In this document: piece by piece, positions 33,123 to 42,022 of the stretch
How the letters are laid out: the number at the start of each line of letters is the position of its first letter
Position numbering within the stretch: the first letter of the stretch is position 1
NCBI GenBank assembly: GCA_012517255.1
Contig: JAAYVH010000291.1
Location: 1 to 44,396 of the forward strand
Direction: 5' to 3'
DNA from: Chthonomonadales bacterium
GTDB lineage: Bacteria > Armatimonadota > Chthonomonadetes > Chthonomonadales > CAJBBX01
DNA: 44,396 nucleotides
Program-made: the position numbers and the translations under genes
The notes under the pieces: model-generated
What the model saw: the letters and a program-made list of their open reading frames with translations, nothing else
Databases searched by the model: none
What the model was told of the DNA's origin: nothing

Positions 33123-34843
33123 CTAGATGATGTCGCGTGGGGTGCTGGGGCGAGCACGCTCGGCACGGATCGGCCGGACGGTTGCCACGTTCTCGGGTTC
33201 GTAGTCAATGAGCTTCAGCCAGTCCTCCTGGGCATCGCTCTTCGGGAATATCTCGTTCTCTTTGTACTCCAGCCGAATGGCCTGCCGCAGGTCCTCGAGC
33301 GTCACGCCCTCCGTTGCCGAGCGGCGTTCGATGCTTCGGCGGATAGCGAAGTCCTTGGCGCGCTCGACGACCGACCGAACCAGCGCACCGCTGACCAGGT
33401 CGCGCCAGTGGAGAGTCTCCACTCCGCCGTTGCGCATGTAGACCTCGAGGAAGCTTGTCTCTTCGTTACGCCGCCAGAGATACTCCACGGCGAGGTCGAG
33501 CAACTCATCGCGCGCGGCCGCCTCATTGCCCTTGTGCTCCCTGACGAGGTCGGGGTCCAGCGGTATGTTCGGGTGCAGATAGATGCCGAAGATCGTTCGG
33601 GTGTCGGCGCGATTGGGGCGACCGACCTTGACCTTTCGGTCAATCCGCTCAGGCCGAAGGATGGCCGGATCAATGTAGTCGGGGCGGTTCGACGTTATCA
33701 TCACGACGACATTGTCCAACGCGACGAGACCATCCATCTCGGCGCAGAACTGAGGCACGACGGTGTTCGATATGTTGAGCCATCTGCCCGACGAACGCGT
33801 GCGCAGGACAGACTCCGCTTCATCCACGAAGATGAACACGAGATAGCCGTCCTTGGCTTTGTTGCGAGCCGTCTGGAATATCTCGCGCACCATCCGCTCC
33901 GTTTCGCCGAGCCACATGTTCAGGATCTTGGGGCCGTTGATGTACATGAAGTACTCCTTCACGTCGCGGCCCGTCCGCTCGCGATACTCGCGCGTAAGGT
34001 TGTAGGCGGTCGCCTTGCCGATCAGCGTCTTGCCGCATCCGGGGGACCATAGAGCAATATCCCCTTGAGCGGTCTCTTCTCGAAGCGCTGGTAGAGCTCT
34101 GGATGAATCAGGGGCAGCTCGATGGCGTCCTTGATCACCGAGATGACGTGGTCCTGGCCGCCAATCTGACTCCACGGGATCTCGGGTACGTCCTCGAGGA
34201 AGTACTCCTGAATGTCCTTCGTCGGGAAATGTTCGATCGCGACCTTGTAGTTAGGCTCGACCCGCACCTCATCGCCGGCGCGCAGTTCCATGCCCCGGAG
34301 CCTGGTGGAGCGCAGAAGTATGCGGCTCTGAGAGCCCTGCGGGTCGGTATTGATGCGGATGCTGTCTTCTCCGATCACCTCCTGAACCTTGGCCAGTGAG
34401 CCGCCCGGATGGTATCCGAGGTCTCCCACCACGGTGAAGGCATCGTTGACGGTTACGCGCGCACCGATATCGACCGAGTCGAGCGAGAGCGCCGGGTCGA
34501 CCGAGCTCACGTACTCCTGGTCGCCCATGGCGATCAGGGCGTTGTCTCCGTCGGCACGCCCGAGATAGACTGCCAGTCGGTTGGCAGGCGACGTCAAGCG
34601 TCGATATGTCTCGTCAAACTCGGCGATCTGCTGCTCGGCTTCGACCAACCGCTGACTCTGCGAGTCCAACAGCTTGCGCAGCACGAACAGCTCGGGGAGT
34701 CGTGGGTCAGACCGGGGCGTGGCGCGTATGATATCGTTGAGCATCCGAACGGCGCGCCGGGCATCATCAAGACGCTGGGCCGCCTCCGGCCGCTCCGATG
34801 TTTCGGTTCCCTCGTAATCTTCGTCTGGATCGGTGATGCTCAT
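33123..34843 (-). CDS. arc: ARC/Mpa proteasomal AAA ATPase, frameshifted inside Walker A
   Basis: Two overlapping frames join to a protein of 573 residues, close to the usual 590-610 of Mpa/ARC. The N-part has a coiled coil (about 20-85) that captures the modifier and OB folds (about 86-215). The AAA domain has Walker A 'GPP|GCGKT' (266-273), the W-L-G pore loop 'LNMWLGETER' (about 307-316), Walker B 'FIFVDEAES' (Asp341, Glu342), sensor 'MITSNRPDYID' and arginine finger 'RPERIDRK'. One base is missing at 34041-34045 between GPP and GCGKT, which restores reading if a C is added. The C-terminus ends PRDII, so the penultimate Tyr (GQYL, HbYX) of Mpa is absent. First gene of the proteasome operon. 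Confidence 0.92.
34041..34045 (-). other. arc: Five-C run at the ARC frameshift
   Basis: On the coding strand the sequence is GGT CCC CCG GAT with five C. Six C would give GGT CCC CCC GGA TGC GGC AAG ACG, i.e. exactly G-P-P-G-C-G-K-T. A -1 slip on the Pro codon also restores the frame. It is not a canonical X XXY YYZ slippery heptamer. Confidence 0.9.
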
Positions 34844-34978
34844 GGGGACACACCTTCTGCAGTGGTCTCAACTCCGCAACTGATTGGGACGCAGGAATGG
34901 GGGATTCGCGGGATGTCGGCTGCAGTTCTACAACATCTACGCACCGCGCGGATGGCGAGTTTCTGGGCATTGGGAGGT

Positions 34979-35004
34979 CGGGCGGCCGATCGGTCGGCCG
35001 CCCG
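34979..35004. other. Perfect 11-base palindromic hairpin upstream of the proteasome operon
   Basis: CGGGCGGCCGA (34979-34989) and TCGGCCGCCCG (34994-35004) are exact inverted repeats around TCGG. It lies between the pdxS stop (35059) and the ARC start (34843). No T tract follows on the - strand, so a classical terminator is not supported; it could be a factor-dependent terminator of pdxS or a protein-binding site controlling the operon. Confidence 0.5.
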
Positions 35005-35058
35005 GTGAAGCGGGTCTACCAGAGGGCACGGCAGTTCTGTGCGGCTACGCGAGGAGGG

Positions 35059-35955
35059 CTACCATCCTCGAGAGGCCATGCGGTCCTGGTCATCGAGCTT
35101 GCGCACGTCAATGGAGAACATGGCTTCCCCGAGCCCCTCGGACACTTCGGCCAGTACTTCGGGCCTGTCATAGTAGGTGCATGCGGTCACGATCGCCTTG
35201 GCGCGAGCCGGCGGATCCGACGACTTGAAGATGCCAGAGCCGACGAAGATGGCCTCCGCTCCGAGCTGCCGCATCAGCGACGCGTCTGCGGGAGTGGCGA
35301 TGCCGCCAGCCGAGAAGTTCGGCACCGGAAGCTTCCCGGTCTTGTGAACTTCAACCACCAGGTCATAGGGCGCGCCCATCTCCTTGGCTGCGGCCATGAG
35401 CTCGTCCTCGGACATGCTCTGAAGCCGACGGATGCCACCCATAACGGCGCGCATATGCCGTACCGCCTCGACCACGTTGCCCGTACCGGCTTCGCCCTTC
35501 GTACGTATCATAGCGGCGCCTTCGCCGATGCGTCGCAAGGCTTCGCCCAGATCGCGGCAACCACACACGAACGGCACTTTGAACGCGTGCTTGTTGATGT
35601 GATGCTGTTCGTCGGCAGGCGTCAGCACCTCGCTCTCATCAATGAAGTCGACCCCGAGGGCCTCCAGTATCTGCGCTTCAGCAAAGTGGCCGATCCGTGC
35701 TTTGGCCATGACCGGTATGGAAACCGCAGCCATGATCTCCTTGATGATCTTGGGATCGGACATGCGGGCGACGCCGCCGGTTGCTCGAATGTCGGCCGGG
35801 ACCCTTTCGAGAGCCATGACAGCGACGGCTCCGGCCTCCTCGGCGATCCGGGCATGCTCCGGCGTCACAACATCCATTATCACCCCGCCTTTGAGCATCT
35901 CGGCAAGACCGACCTTGCTGCGCCAGGTGGCCTTCTCTGTAGTCGGATCGCTCAT
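35059..35955 (-). CDS. pdxS: Pyridoxal 5'-phosphate synthase subunit PdxS
   Basis: 298 residues, full length. PdxS condenses ribose 5-phosphate, glyceraldehyde 3-phosphate and ammonia into PLP; PdxT supplies the ammonia. Active-site residues by alignment with the family are Asp28 ('MDVV'), Lys85 ('[11 protein letters not shown]') and Lys153 ('[10 protein letters not shown]'). '[21 protein letters not shown]' and '[17 protein letters not shown]' are diagnostic. AAGGAG lies about nine bases before the ATG. No pdxT is present within the window, so it must be elsewhere or ammonia comes from another source. It sits upstream of the proteasome operon on the same strand. Confidence 0.96.
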   Translation of the reverse strand: MSDPTTEKATWRSKVGLAEMLKGGVIMDVVTPEHARIAEEAGAVAVMALERVPADIRATGGVARMSDPKIIKEIMAAVSIPVMAKARIGHFAEAQILEALGVDFIDESEVLTPADEQHHINKHAFKVPFVCGCRDLGEALRRIGEGAAMIRTKGEAGTGNVVEAVRHMRAVMGGIRRLQSMSEDELMAAAKEMGAPYDLVVEVHKTGKLPVPNFSAGGIATPADASLMRQLGAEAIFVGSGIFKSSDPPARAKAIVTACTYYDRPEVLAEVSEGLGEAMFSIDVRKLDDQDRMASRGW

Positions 35956-35989
35956 GATTTCATCTCCTTGCAGATTGTGCTACGCGATC

Positions 35990-35995
35990 ATTCTA
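35990..35995 (-). promoter_or_regulatory. pdxS: Candidate -10 element for pdxS
   Basis: Reads TAGAAT on the - strand, about 35 bases before the pdxS start. The -35 position (TTCCCG) is poor, so the assignment is weak. Confidence 0.3.
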
Positions 35996-36086
35996 CCATT
36001 CAGAGCGGTTGGCGGGAAGGAAAACGGGGTCGGATGCGGTAAGGGCGGCATGAGGCCGCCCTGTCGAAAGCTGACGCCGCTCAGGG

Positions 36087-36845
36087 CTAGAACCGATGGC
36101 CCTTGATATCCGCGCGAAACGTGAATGGATCTCCGCACGCAGCCCTCCACCGGTCGCGTTCCTCGTCGGTGAGCGCTTCCAGCACTCTGGCATCAGCCTC
36201 TCGCTTCGCCTTCTCGAGGCGCTTTCGGGCCGGCGACATGGGCTTGTCGAGCTCGCTGGTGTCGAGACGCATGGCAATCACACGGCGCGAACCATCAGGC
36301 GACGTGTCCTGCTGGGTCTGGGAAAGGCTAGCCAGAACTTCACTCTTCTCCGCGTTGTATGCTGCGACTATCGAAGCGATCCTGGATCGAGTGGCCGCGC
36401 TGATCTCGAGGCGACGGGCCACCTCGTCGTCCGCAAGCGCCATCGGGCCGCGCCACTGTAGGTCCAGCTCCAAAAGGCGGCTCCACTGCTCGGGCTTCAG
36501 TATGGCCTTGATCTGATTGTCGCGACCCGTCAACTGAGAGCGGATCTGCTCATCAACCTGCCTCTGCAAGGCGTCGGGAGTGGTGCTCTGGTCGCCCTGA
36601 ACCGAGACCATCACCCGTCGCTGATCACCGGCGGCAAAGAGCTCGCGAATGGCAGTGCGCTGACGCATGCCGAGAGCAAGCGCCCCCTGGACATCGGGGC
36701 GTTGTACTAGAGCGCTCAGCCCTCCGCCGCTGACCCGGACGGTCGGCGCTGCAAGACGAAGGGATACGCCGCTATCCTGAGCCCGCGAGGCAATGCTGAA
36801 CGCGAACAGGATCGAACAAAGTGCCGCGTAGGAGTGAATGCGCAT
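36087..36845 (-). CDS. Exported Spy/CpxP-like (LTxxQ-type) protein, tentative
   Basis: 252 residues from ATG 36845, with AGGAG about ten bases upstream; the longer in-frame opening to 36977 would run into the dehydrogenase gene. 'MRIHSYAALCSILFAFSIASRAQD' is a signal peptide. The mature part is helical and charged, with 'QIKAILKPEQWSRLLELDLQ' and 'ARVLEALTDEERDRWRAACG', pieces like the LTxxQ repeats of Spy/CpxP-type periplasmic proteins widespread in Planctomycetes and relatives. Function unknown, possibly chaperone or metal-stress related. It follows the dehydrogenase gene by 58 bases on the same strand. Confidence 0.55.
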   Translation of the reverse strand: MRIHSYAALCSILFAFSIASRAQDSGVSLRLAAPTVRVSGGGLSALVQRPDVQGALALGMRQRTAIRELFAAGDQRRVMVSVQGDQSTTPDALQRQVDEQIRSQLTGRDNQIKAILKPEQWSRLLELDLQWRGPMALADDEVARRLEISAATRSRIASIVAAYNAEKSEVLASLSQTQQDTSPDGSRRVIAMRLDTSELDKPMSPARKRLEKAKREADARVLEALTDEERDRWRAACGDPFTFRADIKGHRF

Positions 36846-36903
36846 GGTTTCTAGCTCCTGAGAGTGACTCTCAAGAGTATGACGAGTGGAGCCGCGGGAA
36901 TCG

Positions 36904-37974
36904 TTACCTCTGCATGGCCTCGATGATGGCGTCCGCCATCTCTTGCGTGCCAACGGCAGTCGGGTCCTCCCTGTCATGCTTCATGTCGTAGGTCACGCGA
37001 CCGCCATCGGCTATGACGGCGGCAACGGCGCGCTCGAGACGGTCGGCGGCGTCTGTCTCTCCAAGATGGCGCAACATGAGCATGCCCGACAGGATCAACG
37101 CGGTGGGATTGGCTTTGTTGAGCCCCTTGTAGCGGGGCGCCGATCCATGGGTGGGCTCGAAGAGCGCGCAGGCGTCGCCGATATTGGCGCCCGGAGCCAC
37201 CCCGAGGCCGCCGATCAGTCCGGCGCACAGGTCCGAGAGGATGTCTCCATAGAGGTTCGGGAGCACCATCACGTCGAACATGTCGGGATGCTGGACGAGC
37301 TGCATGCACGCTGCGTCCACAAGGACCTCGTTGTACGCGATATCGGGATACTCCTTCGCGACCTCCGAGCAGGTCCGGAAGAACAGCCCGTCGGTGAACT
37401 TCATGATATTCGCCTTAGCGATGGCGCTCACGCGGCGGCGGCCATAATGACGCGCATACTCGAACGCGAAGCGAGCGATGCGAGCTGTGCCCTCGGCTGA
37501 GATCGGCTTGATGGAGATGGCCGAACCGGGGCGGATGCGCCCGGCGCCCATGCCCGCGATCTTCTCGGCCTCGGGCGTGCCTGCGTCGAACTCGACTCCG
37601 GCGTAAAGATCCTCTGTGTTCTCGCGGACGATCACGAGGTCGATGTGCTCATACCGCGAGCGAGCGCCGGGATAGAGGCGACATGGTCGCAAGCACGCGT
37701 ACAGGTCCAGTTCTTTGCGCAACGCGACGTTCACCGATCGAAAGCCGGTGCCGATGGGCGTGGTGATGGGCCCTTTGATGGCGACGCCGTTCCGTCGGAT
37801 GCTGTCGAGTACCGAGTCGGGAAGAGGAGTGCCCGTTCGGTCCATCTGCTCGGACCCGGCCTGCTGAATGTCCCAGTCGAAGGCGACTCCCGTAGCTTCC
37901 CAGACACGTCGGGCCGCGTCCATAATCTCAGGCCCGATGCCGTCTCCCGGTATCATCGTCACGCGATGTGCCAT
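36904..37974 (-). CDS. NAD-type isocitrate/isopropylmalate dehydrogenase family enzyme
   Basis: 356 residues. Beta-decarboxylating dehydrogenase fold: '[20 protein letters not shown]' at the N-terminus, '[20 protein letters not shown]', '[14 protein letters not shown]' (substrate-binding Tyr), '[14 protein letters not shown]', the metal-binding '[20 protein letters not shown]' and '[20 protein letters not shown]'. The spacing and 'ENTEDLYAG' favour NAD-dependent isocitrate dehydrogenase over 3-isopropylmalate dehydrogenase (LeuB), which has a different substrate loop. Assignment between IDH, tartrate and homoisocitrate enzymes is not settled by sequence alone. GGGAG lies seven bases before the ATG. 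It follows the glycosidase-like gene by 66 bases. Confidence 0.88.
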   Translation of the reverse strand: MAHRVTMIPGDGIGPEIMDAARRVWEATGVAFDWDIQQAGSEQMDRTGTPLPDSVLDSIRRNGVAIKGPITTPIGTGFRSVNVALRKELDLYACLRPCRLYPGARSRYEHIDLVIVRENTEDLYAGVEFDAGTPEAEKIAGMGAGRIRPGSAISIKPISAEGTARIARFAFEYARHYGRRRVSAIAKANIMKFTDGLFFRTCSEVAKEYPDIAYNEVLVDAACMQLVQHPDMFDVMVLPNLYGDILSDLCAGLIGGLGVAPGANIGDACALFEPTHGSAPRYKGLNKANPTALILSGMLMLRHLGETDAADRLERAVAAVIADGGRVTYDMKHDREDPTAVGTQEMADAIIEAMQR

Positions 37975-38040
37975 GTGCTCGCTCCCTTCACCATGCGCTA
38001 GAGAATGGCAGCCCGCAGCGCGCGAAGCGGGCGAACTGCC

Positions 38041-39522
38041 TCATGGCATTACGCGCACCGCGGGGCTTTCGTTGCCGACGCGATCGACCGCACGAACAAT
38101 GACTTCATCGGCGCGCCGGATGGAGACGGTCCGCTGTGTTGCCGGCGCCGTCCGTGTCTGCCATTTGCCTTGAGCGCGCGTCTGAACGACCCAGAGCCAG
38201 GGCTTCGAGCCGCCGGCAGGCTCAATGCGCAATGTATCACTCTGGCGCTGGACACGGGGGGCAGATGGGTGAACGGTACTTAGCCATGGCGACGCCGGCG
38301 GTACCGCATGATCGGCGTAAGGACCTTGCTTCAGTTTGTCGGCGATGCCGTCGAGGTTGCGCAAGAGCACGCGCATGCTGAAGTGCACGTTGCCGCCTGC
38401 GCCCGGCTGATCGCGCGTTGCCTGGATTTGAGCGAGGATCTCGTCGGCGGCCCAGTTGGATGCACCATCTTTGATCCGGCTCGTGAAGTTGCCCGGCCAG
38501 AGATTGCGGCCGAGCGTGTTCTGTTCCGCCCACCATCGGAGAAGCACCGGGTAGCTCTGGGCTGGCCGACCGATGGCCCAGTATAGCTGGGGCGTGAAGT
38601 AGTCCACCCAGCCCTTCTGAAGCCATAGCCTGGAGTCGGCGTAGATCTCGGCGTAGGCGTCGAAGCCCTGGATCTGAGCAGGGTTCCCGGGTCGCCAGAT
38701 GCCGAAGGGGCTGATGCCGAACTTGACATGGGGCTTAAGAGCCTGCTTGGCGCCGTAGATGGAAGCGATGAACTGGTTCACGCTGTCGCGCCGCCAATCG
38801 TCGCGCGAAAGCTTGCCGCCGGATGCTCGGTAGCTGGCCCATGTCCTGTCGTCGGGAAAGTCGATGATGCGCCCCTGTGCATCCTTCTCTTTGTAAGGAT
38901 AGAAGTAGTCGTCGAGATGGATACCGTCCACGTCGTAGCGCCGGACGACGTCCATGATCACGTCGAGACTGTACTTCCTCGTGCGAGGATCCGCAGGGTC
39001 GAGCCACAGGTGCTTGCCATAGGTCCGCACGATTTCCGGCCGCGTCTTGCTCACATGGTTGGGCGGAACAGGCGACTTTGCGGAGGGATGGCGCGCCCGG
39101 TACGGGTTGAACCAGGCGTGAAGTTCAATGCCGCGCTTATGCGCTTCCTCGATGGCGAGCTGCAGCGGGTCGTAGGGTGGGTCTGGCGCCTTGCCGGAAA
39201 CGCCCGTAAGGTACTCCGACCACGGTTCGTACTTGGAGGCATACAGTGCGTCGCAGGCGGGCCGGACCTGAAAGATCAATGCATTGAGCTTGAGGGCGGC
39301 GGCCGTGTCTATAATGCGCACGAGCTCGGCTTTCTGTTGGGCAACCGGGAGCCCGGGCGCGGAGGGCCAGTCAATGTTGGCCACGGTTGCCACCCATGCG
39401 GCGCGGAACTCGCGGGGGATGGGCGGCGCCTCTCGCGTATTGGGCGTCTGGGTGGTCTGTCCAGCCAGACCGACAGCGAGCGCACACGCCGCTGTTGCCG
39501 CTATCAGGATTCTGGAGCGCAT
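38041..39522 (-). CDS. Exported glycosyl hydrolase family 10-like (GHL10) protein
   Basis: 493 residues from ATG 39522. 'MRSRILIAATAACALAVGLAGQ' is a signal peptide. The TIM-barrel core has 'FRAAWVATVANIDWPSAPGL', 'LKLNALIFQVRPACDALYAS', 'ELHAWFNPYRARHPSAK', 'DVDGIHLDDYFYPYKEKDAQ', 'KFGISPFGIWRPGNPAQIQG' and 'WVDYFTPQLYWAIGRPAQSYP', the GHL10 (YngK/DUF187) pattern. The C-terminal 90 residues look like a beta-sandwich add-on. These enzymes are presumed to hydrolyse cell-wall or polysaccharide glycans. It begins one base after the purE stop, so it is translated from the same transcript. Confidence 0.88.
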   Translation of the reverse strand: MRSRILIAATAACALAVGLAGQTTQTPNTREAPPIPREFRAAWVATVANIDWPSAPGLPVAQQKAELVRIIDTAAALKLNALIFQVRPACDALYASKYEPWSEYLTGVSGKAPDPPYDPLQLAIEEAHKRGIELHAWFNPYRARHPSAKSPVPPNHVSKTRPEIVRTYGKHLWLDPADPRTRKYSLDVIMDVVRRYDVDGIHLDDYFYPYKEKDAQGRIIDFPDDRTWASYRASGGKLSRDDWRRDSVNQFIASIYGAKQALKPHVKFGISPFGIWRPGNPAQIQGFDAYAEIYADSRLWLQKGWVDYFTPQLYWAIGRPAQSYPVLLRWWAEQNTLGRNLWPGNFTSRIKDGASNWAADEILAQIQATRDQPGAGGNVHFSMRVLLRNLDGIADKLKQGPYADHAVPPASPWLSTVHPSAPRVQRQSDTLRIEPAGGSKPWLWVVQTRAQGKWQTRTAPATQRTVSIRRADEVIVRAVDRVGNESPAVRVMP

Positions 39523-39523
39523 G

Positions 39524-40015
39524 TTAGTCCTCTCGCGGGTCCGGATGGTCAAGCACCGCCTGCGTCTGCTGCTCGCGGTACTGCCGGATGGCGTCTCGGT
39601 GTTCAGGCTGTCGAGCGCCGACGATGTTGGCGGCAAACAGAGCGGCGTTGACCGCGCCGGCCTTGCCGACTGCGAAGGTGGCGACGGGAATCCCGGCAGG
39701 CATCTGAACGGTGGAGAGCAGCGAGTCGAGGCCATTCATGAGCTTCGACTCCATCGGCACGCCCAGGACAGGCAGCACCGTTTGCGCGGCCGTGACGCCC
39801 GCGAGATGCGCCGCGCCGCCGGCTGCAGCGATGATGACTTCGAGCCCCCTCGCCTCTGCTTGCGCTGCGTATTCCGCCACGCGAGCCGGGGCGCGATGTG
39901 CCGACATAACATTGACTTCGTACGGTACCCCAAGCTTATCGAGCGTGTCAGCGGCGGCCTTCATCGTAGGCCAGTCGCTCTTCGATCCCATGATGATCCC
40001 TATTCGTGCGGCCAT
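39524..40015 (-). CDS. purE: N5-carboxyaminoimidazole ribonucleotide mutase PurE
   Basis: 163 residues. PurE class I converts N5-CAIR to CAIR in purine synthesis. Motifs are GSKSDWPTM (10-18), His40 in 'MSAHRAP' (the active-site His), '[17 protein letters not shown]', '[20 protein letters not shown]' and '[21 protein letters not shown]'. ATG 40015 is chosen by similarity to the usual N-terminus; the nearest AAAGGAG is about 15 bases upstream, a long spacing. It is divergent from mnmA, whose start is 55 bases away, and no purK is present here. Confidence 0.95.
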   Translation of the reverse strand: MAARIGIIMGSKSDWPTMKAAADTLDKLGVPYEVNVMSAHRAPARVAEYAAQAEARGLEVIIAAAGGAAHLAGVTAAQTVLPVLGVPMESKLMNGLDSLLSTVQMPAGIPVATFAVGKAGAVNAALFAANIVGARQPEHRDAIRQYREQQTQAVLDHPDPRED

Positions 40016-40034
40016 GTCTCGGAGTGTTGTCTCC

Positions 40035-40062
40035 TTTGCATAGATAGTCGCTGTGACATAAT
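40035..40062 (+). promoter_or_regulatory. mnmA: Candidate promoter of mnmA, leaderless
   Basis: TTTGCA (40035-40040) and CATAAT (40057-40062) are 16 bases apart. The -10 ends eight bases before ATG 40071, so transcription would begin at or next to the start codon. Confidence 0.4.
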
Positions 40063-40070
40063 ACACCCCT

Positions 40071-41177
40071 ATGGCTGGCGAGCGCACATCCGTGGTGGTC
40101 GGAATGAGCGGCGGCGTCGACAGCGCGGTGGCCGCCGGGCTACTGGTCGGCGCCGGATACCGTGTCTTTGGGGTGACGATGCGGCTCTGGACCGGACAAC
40201 CAGGGGACGAGCCCTCTCGCGGTTGCTGCTCTCTGGCAGGTGTCCAGGATGCCCGCGAGACGTGCGCGCAACTGGGGATACCCCATTACGTGGTGGATCT
40301 GAGCGATGAGTTCGCGCGCGACGTAGTGGCCTCGTTCGTTGACGGCTACAGCAGGGGCGTGACGCCGAACCCGTGCACCATCTGCAATGCGAAGGTGCGC
40401 TTCGATGCGCTGCTGCGCATCGCCAACGACCTGGGCGCAGATCGGATCGCAACCGGGCACTACGCCAGAACCAGTACCTCGCAGAACTCAGACCGAATCC
40501 AGCTCCTCGCGGCGGTCTGCGCCTCGAAGGACCAATCGTACATGCTTTATGGCCTGCGCCAGGATCATCTCAGGAGCGCATGCTTCCCGCTGGGCTCGTT
40601 GCCTTCGAAGGATGCGACTCGCAGCATTGCCGCTGCGATGGGACTGGATGTCGCCCGCAGAGGCGACAGTCAGGATATCTGTTTCGTGGGGACCCAAGGC
40701 TACGCTGCGTTCCTCTGCGATCGAGCTCAAGGCGGCTTCGAGCCGGGGCCCATCGTGGACGATCTCGGGAGAGTCATCGGTACGCACTCCGGCATCGTCG
40801 GATACACCGTTGGGCAGAGAAGGCGTCTGCCCGCTTCGAACCGGGGCCGGCTGTTTGTTGTGGGGATTGATGCGGCGCGGAACACCGTACATGTCGGTCC
40901 TGAGGAGCGGCTCCTTGCACGCGGGCTGATCGCGCGGTCCATGAACTGGGTCTCTATCGAGCCGCCAGAAGATCGCCTTGACGTTCAGGCTCGCATCCGA
41001 TATAATGCGCCATTGGTGCCCGCCACGATATGCCGGCGTGACGATGCGGTCTATTGTCGGTTCGACTTTCCCCAGCGCGCTGTGGCGCCCGGACAGGCAG
41101 TCGTGTTCTATGATGGTGACCGGGTGCTGGCGGGGGGGACGATCGTGGAGGCTGTCGCGGAGGATATGGTCCCATGA
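40071..41177 (+). CDS. mnmA: tRNA-specific 2-thiouridylase MnmA
   Basis: 368 residues. MnmA activates and thiolates U34 of tRNA-Lys, Glu and Gln, with sulfur relayed by IscS/Tus-like carriers. The ATP pyrophosphatase motif is SGGVDS (13-18). The catalytic cysteines are Cys102 (with Cys105) in '[10 protein letters not shown]' and Cys204 in '[10 protein letters not shown]'. 'KDQSYML' (153-159) and the C-terminal '[10 protein letters not shown]' are also conserved. No ribosome binding site is visible and the -10 sits just before the ATG. The gene is the first of a group with the DUF948 gene, whose ATG overlaps its stop. Confidence 0.96.
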   Translation: MAGERTSVVVGMSGGVDSAVAAGLLVGAGYRVFGVTMRLWTGQPGDEPSRGCCSLAGVQDARETCAQLGIPHYVVDLSDEFARDVVASFVDGYSRGVTPNPCTICNAKVRFDALLRIANDLGADRIATGHYARTSTSQNSDRIQLLAAVCASKDQSYMLYGLRQDHLRSACFPLGSLPSKDATRSIAAAMGLDVARRGDSQDICFVGTQGYAAFLCDRAQGGFEPGPIVDDLGRVIGTHSGIVGYTVGQRRRLPASNRGRLFVVGIDAARNTVHVGPEERLLARGLIARSMNWVSIEPPEDRLDVQARIRYNAPLVPATICRRDDAVYCRFDFPQRAVAPGQAVVFYDGDRVLAGGTIVEAVAEDMVP

Positions 41178-41671
41178 ACGCTCGAGACTGGGTCGAGCTT
41201 GCGCTGGCCGTACTGCTCACTCTGAACCTGATCGTTCTGGGAGGGGCGGTTGCTGTCGGGTTGCGGCGCGTTGCGGCGCTCTCGACGCGATTGGAGGCGG
41301 CTGTCGGCGACATTCAGCGGCAGTCGGTCACGGCGCTCCAGGATACGCATGCTGCGCTCACCCGCCTTGCCGAGCTGTCTGCGTCCCTCGAGCAACTGGT
41401 GAAGCACGATGTATCTCCCACGATGCAGGTTGCCCGCTCAGCGCTCACGCACGTGGACACCACTCTGCAAGGCGTCGCCGATGCGACCTCAACCGTGCGG
41501 CGCATTGCAGCCGGAGCTGAGGCGCTAACCACCCCGTCGGCCATTTCTGAAGCAGCCGGCAAGCTGATCTCTAGCTCCGGTGGGCGTGTTGCGATGATCT
41601 CGGGTATTGCGCTGGCGGTGCTCAAGACGGTGAGCGCCGCTCGGCGAGGCAAACCGAAGGTAGACCAGTAA
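41174..41671 (+). CDS. DUF948 family membrane-anchored protein
   Basis: 165 residues; ATG 41174 overlaps the mnmA stop as ATGA. One membrane helix near residues 6-28 ('LALAVLLTLNLIVLGGAVAV') is followed by a long coiled-coil-like region with heptad-type Leu/Val spacing, then a second hydrophobic patch at about 138-150 ('VAMISGIALAVLK'). This is the arrangement of DUF948 proteins, which are often next to YtxH genes, as here. Function unknown; general stress proteins of this type are membrane-bound. Confidence 0.7.
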   Translation: MNARDWVELALAVLLTLNLIVLGGAVAVGLRRVAALSTRLEAAVGDIQRQSVTALQDTHAALTRLAELSASLEQLVKHDVSPTMQVARSALTHVDTTLQGVADATSTVRRIAAGAEALTTPSAISEAAGKLISSSGGRVAMISGIALAVLKTVSAARRGKPKVDQ

Positions 41672-41710
41672 CGGCTGGAGGCCGATGACAGGCCAACAAA
41701 GGAGGAAGGT

Positions 41711-41989
41711 ATGGAGAACCAGGACAACGAACGAAGCGTACTGCTCAGCGTGCTGGCCGGCATTGGAATCGGCGTCGTTGTCGGTGCGATTGCCGGACTG
41801 CTGTTCGCTCCACGCGCGGGGACGGAGACCAGGGAGACGGTCAGCCACACACTGACCGACTTGACCCACAAGATCAGCGAGCTAAGCCAGCAAGTGGCGG
41901 CTAAGGTGAAGACTGCAGTCGAAACAAGCAAGCAGGCTCTTGGCGAGAAAGTGGCAGAATCGGCTGATGAGGGGCAACCGTCGGCCTAG
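41711..41989 (+). CDS. YtxH domain-containing protein
   Basis: 92 residues. A single glycine-rich helix 'VLAGIGIGVVVGAIAGLLFAPRAGTETR' in short form (GxGxGxxxGxxxGLLFAPxxG) is the YtxH signature, followed by a coiled-coil tail ('LTHKISELSQQVAAKVKTAVE'). YtxH proteins are linked to general stress and envelope functions in Firmicutes. A strong AAAGGAGGAAGG lies just before the ATG. It comes 39 bases after the DUF948 gene and 33 bases before the AI-2E family gene. Confidence 0.9.
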   Translation: MENQDNERSVLLSVLAGIGIGVVVGAIAGLLFAPRAGTETRETVSHTLTDLTHKISELSQQVAAKVKTAVETSKQALGEKVAESADEGQPSA

Positions 41990-42022
41990 TTTGCCCGCCA
42001 TCACGCTCTTGCGGTCACACGT

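Noticed and set aside
34022-34175. Two separate overlapping genes instead of one ARC gene
   Set aside because: The first frame ends in the middle of Walker A and the second has no start with a ribosome binding site. The joined protein matches ARC end to end.
35990-36018. Full housekeeping promoter for pdxS
   Set aside because: Only the -10 TAGAAT is good; the -35 position reads TTCCCG. It is kept as a low-confidence -10 only.
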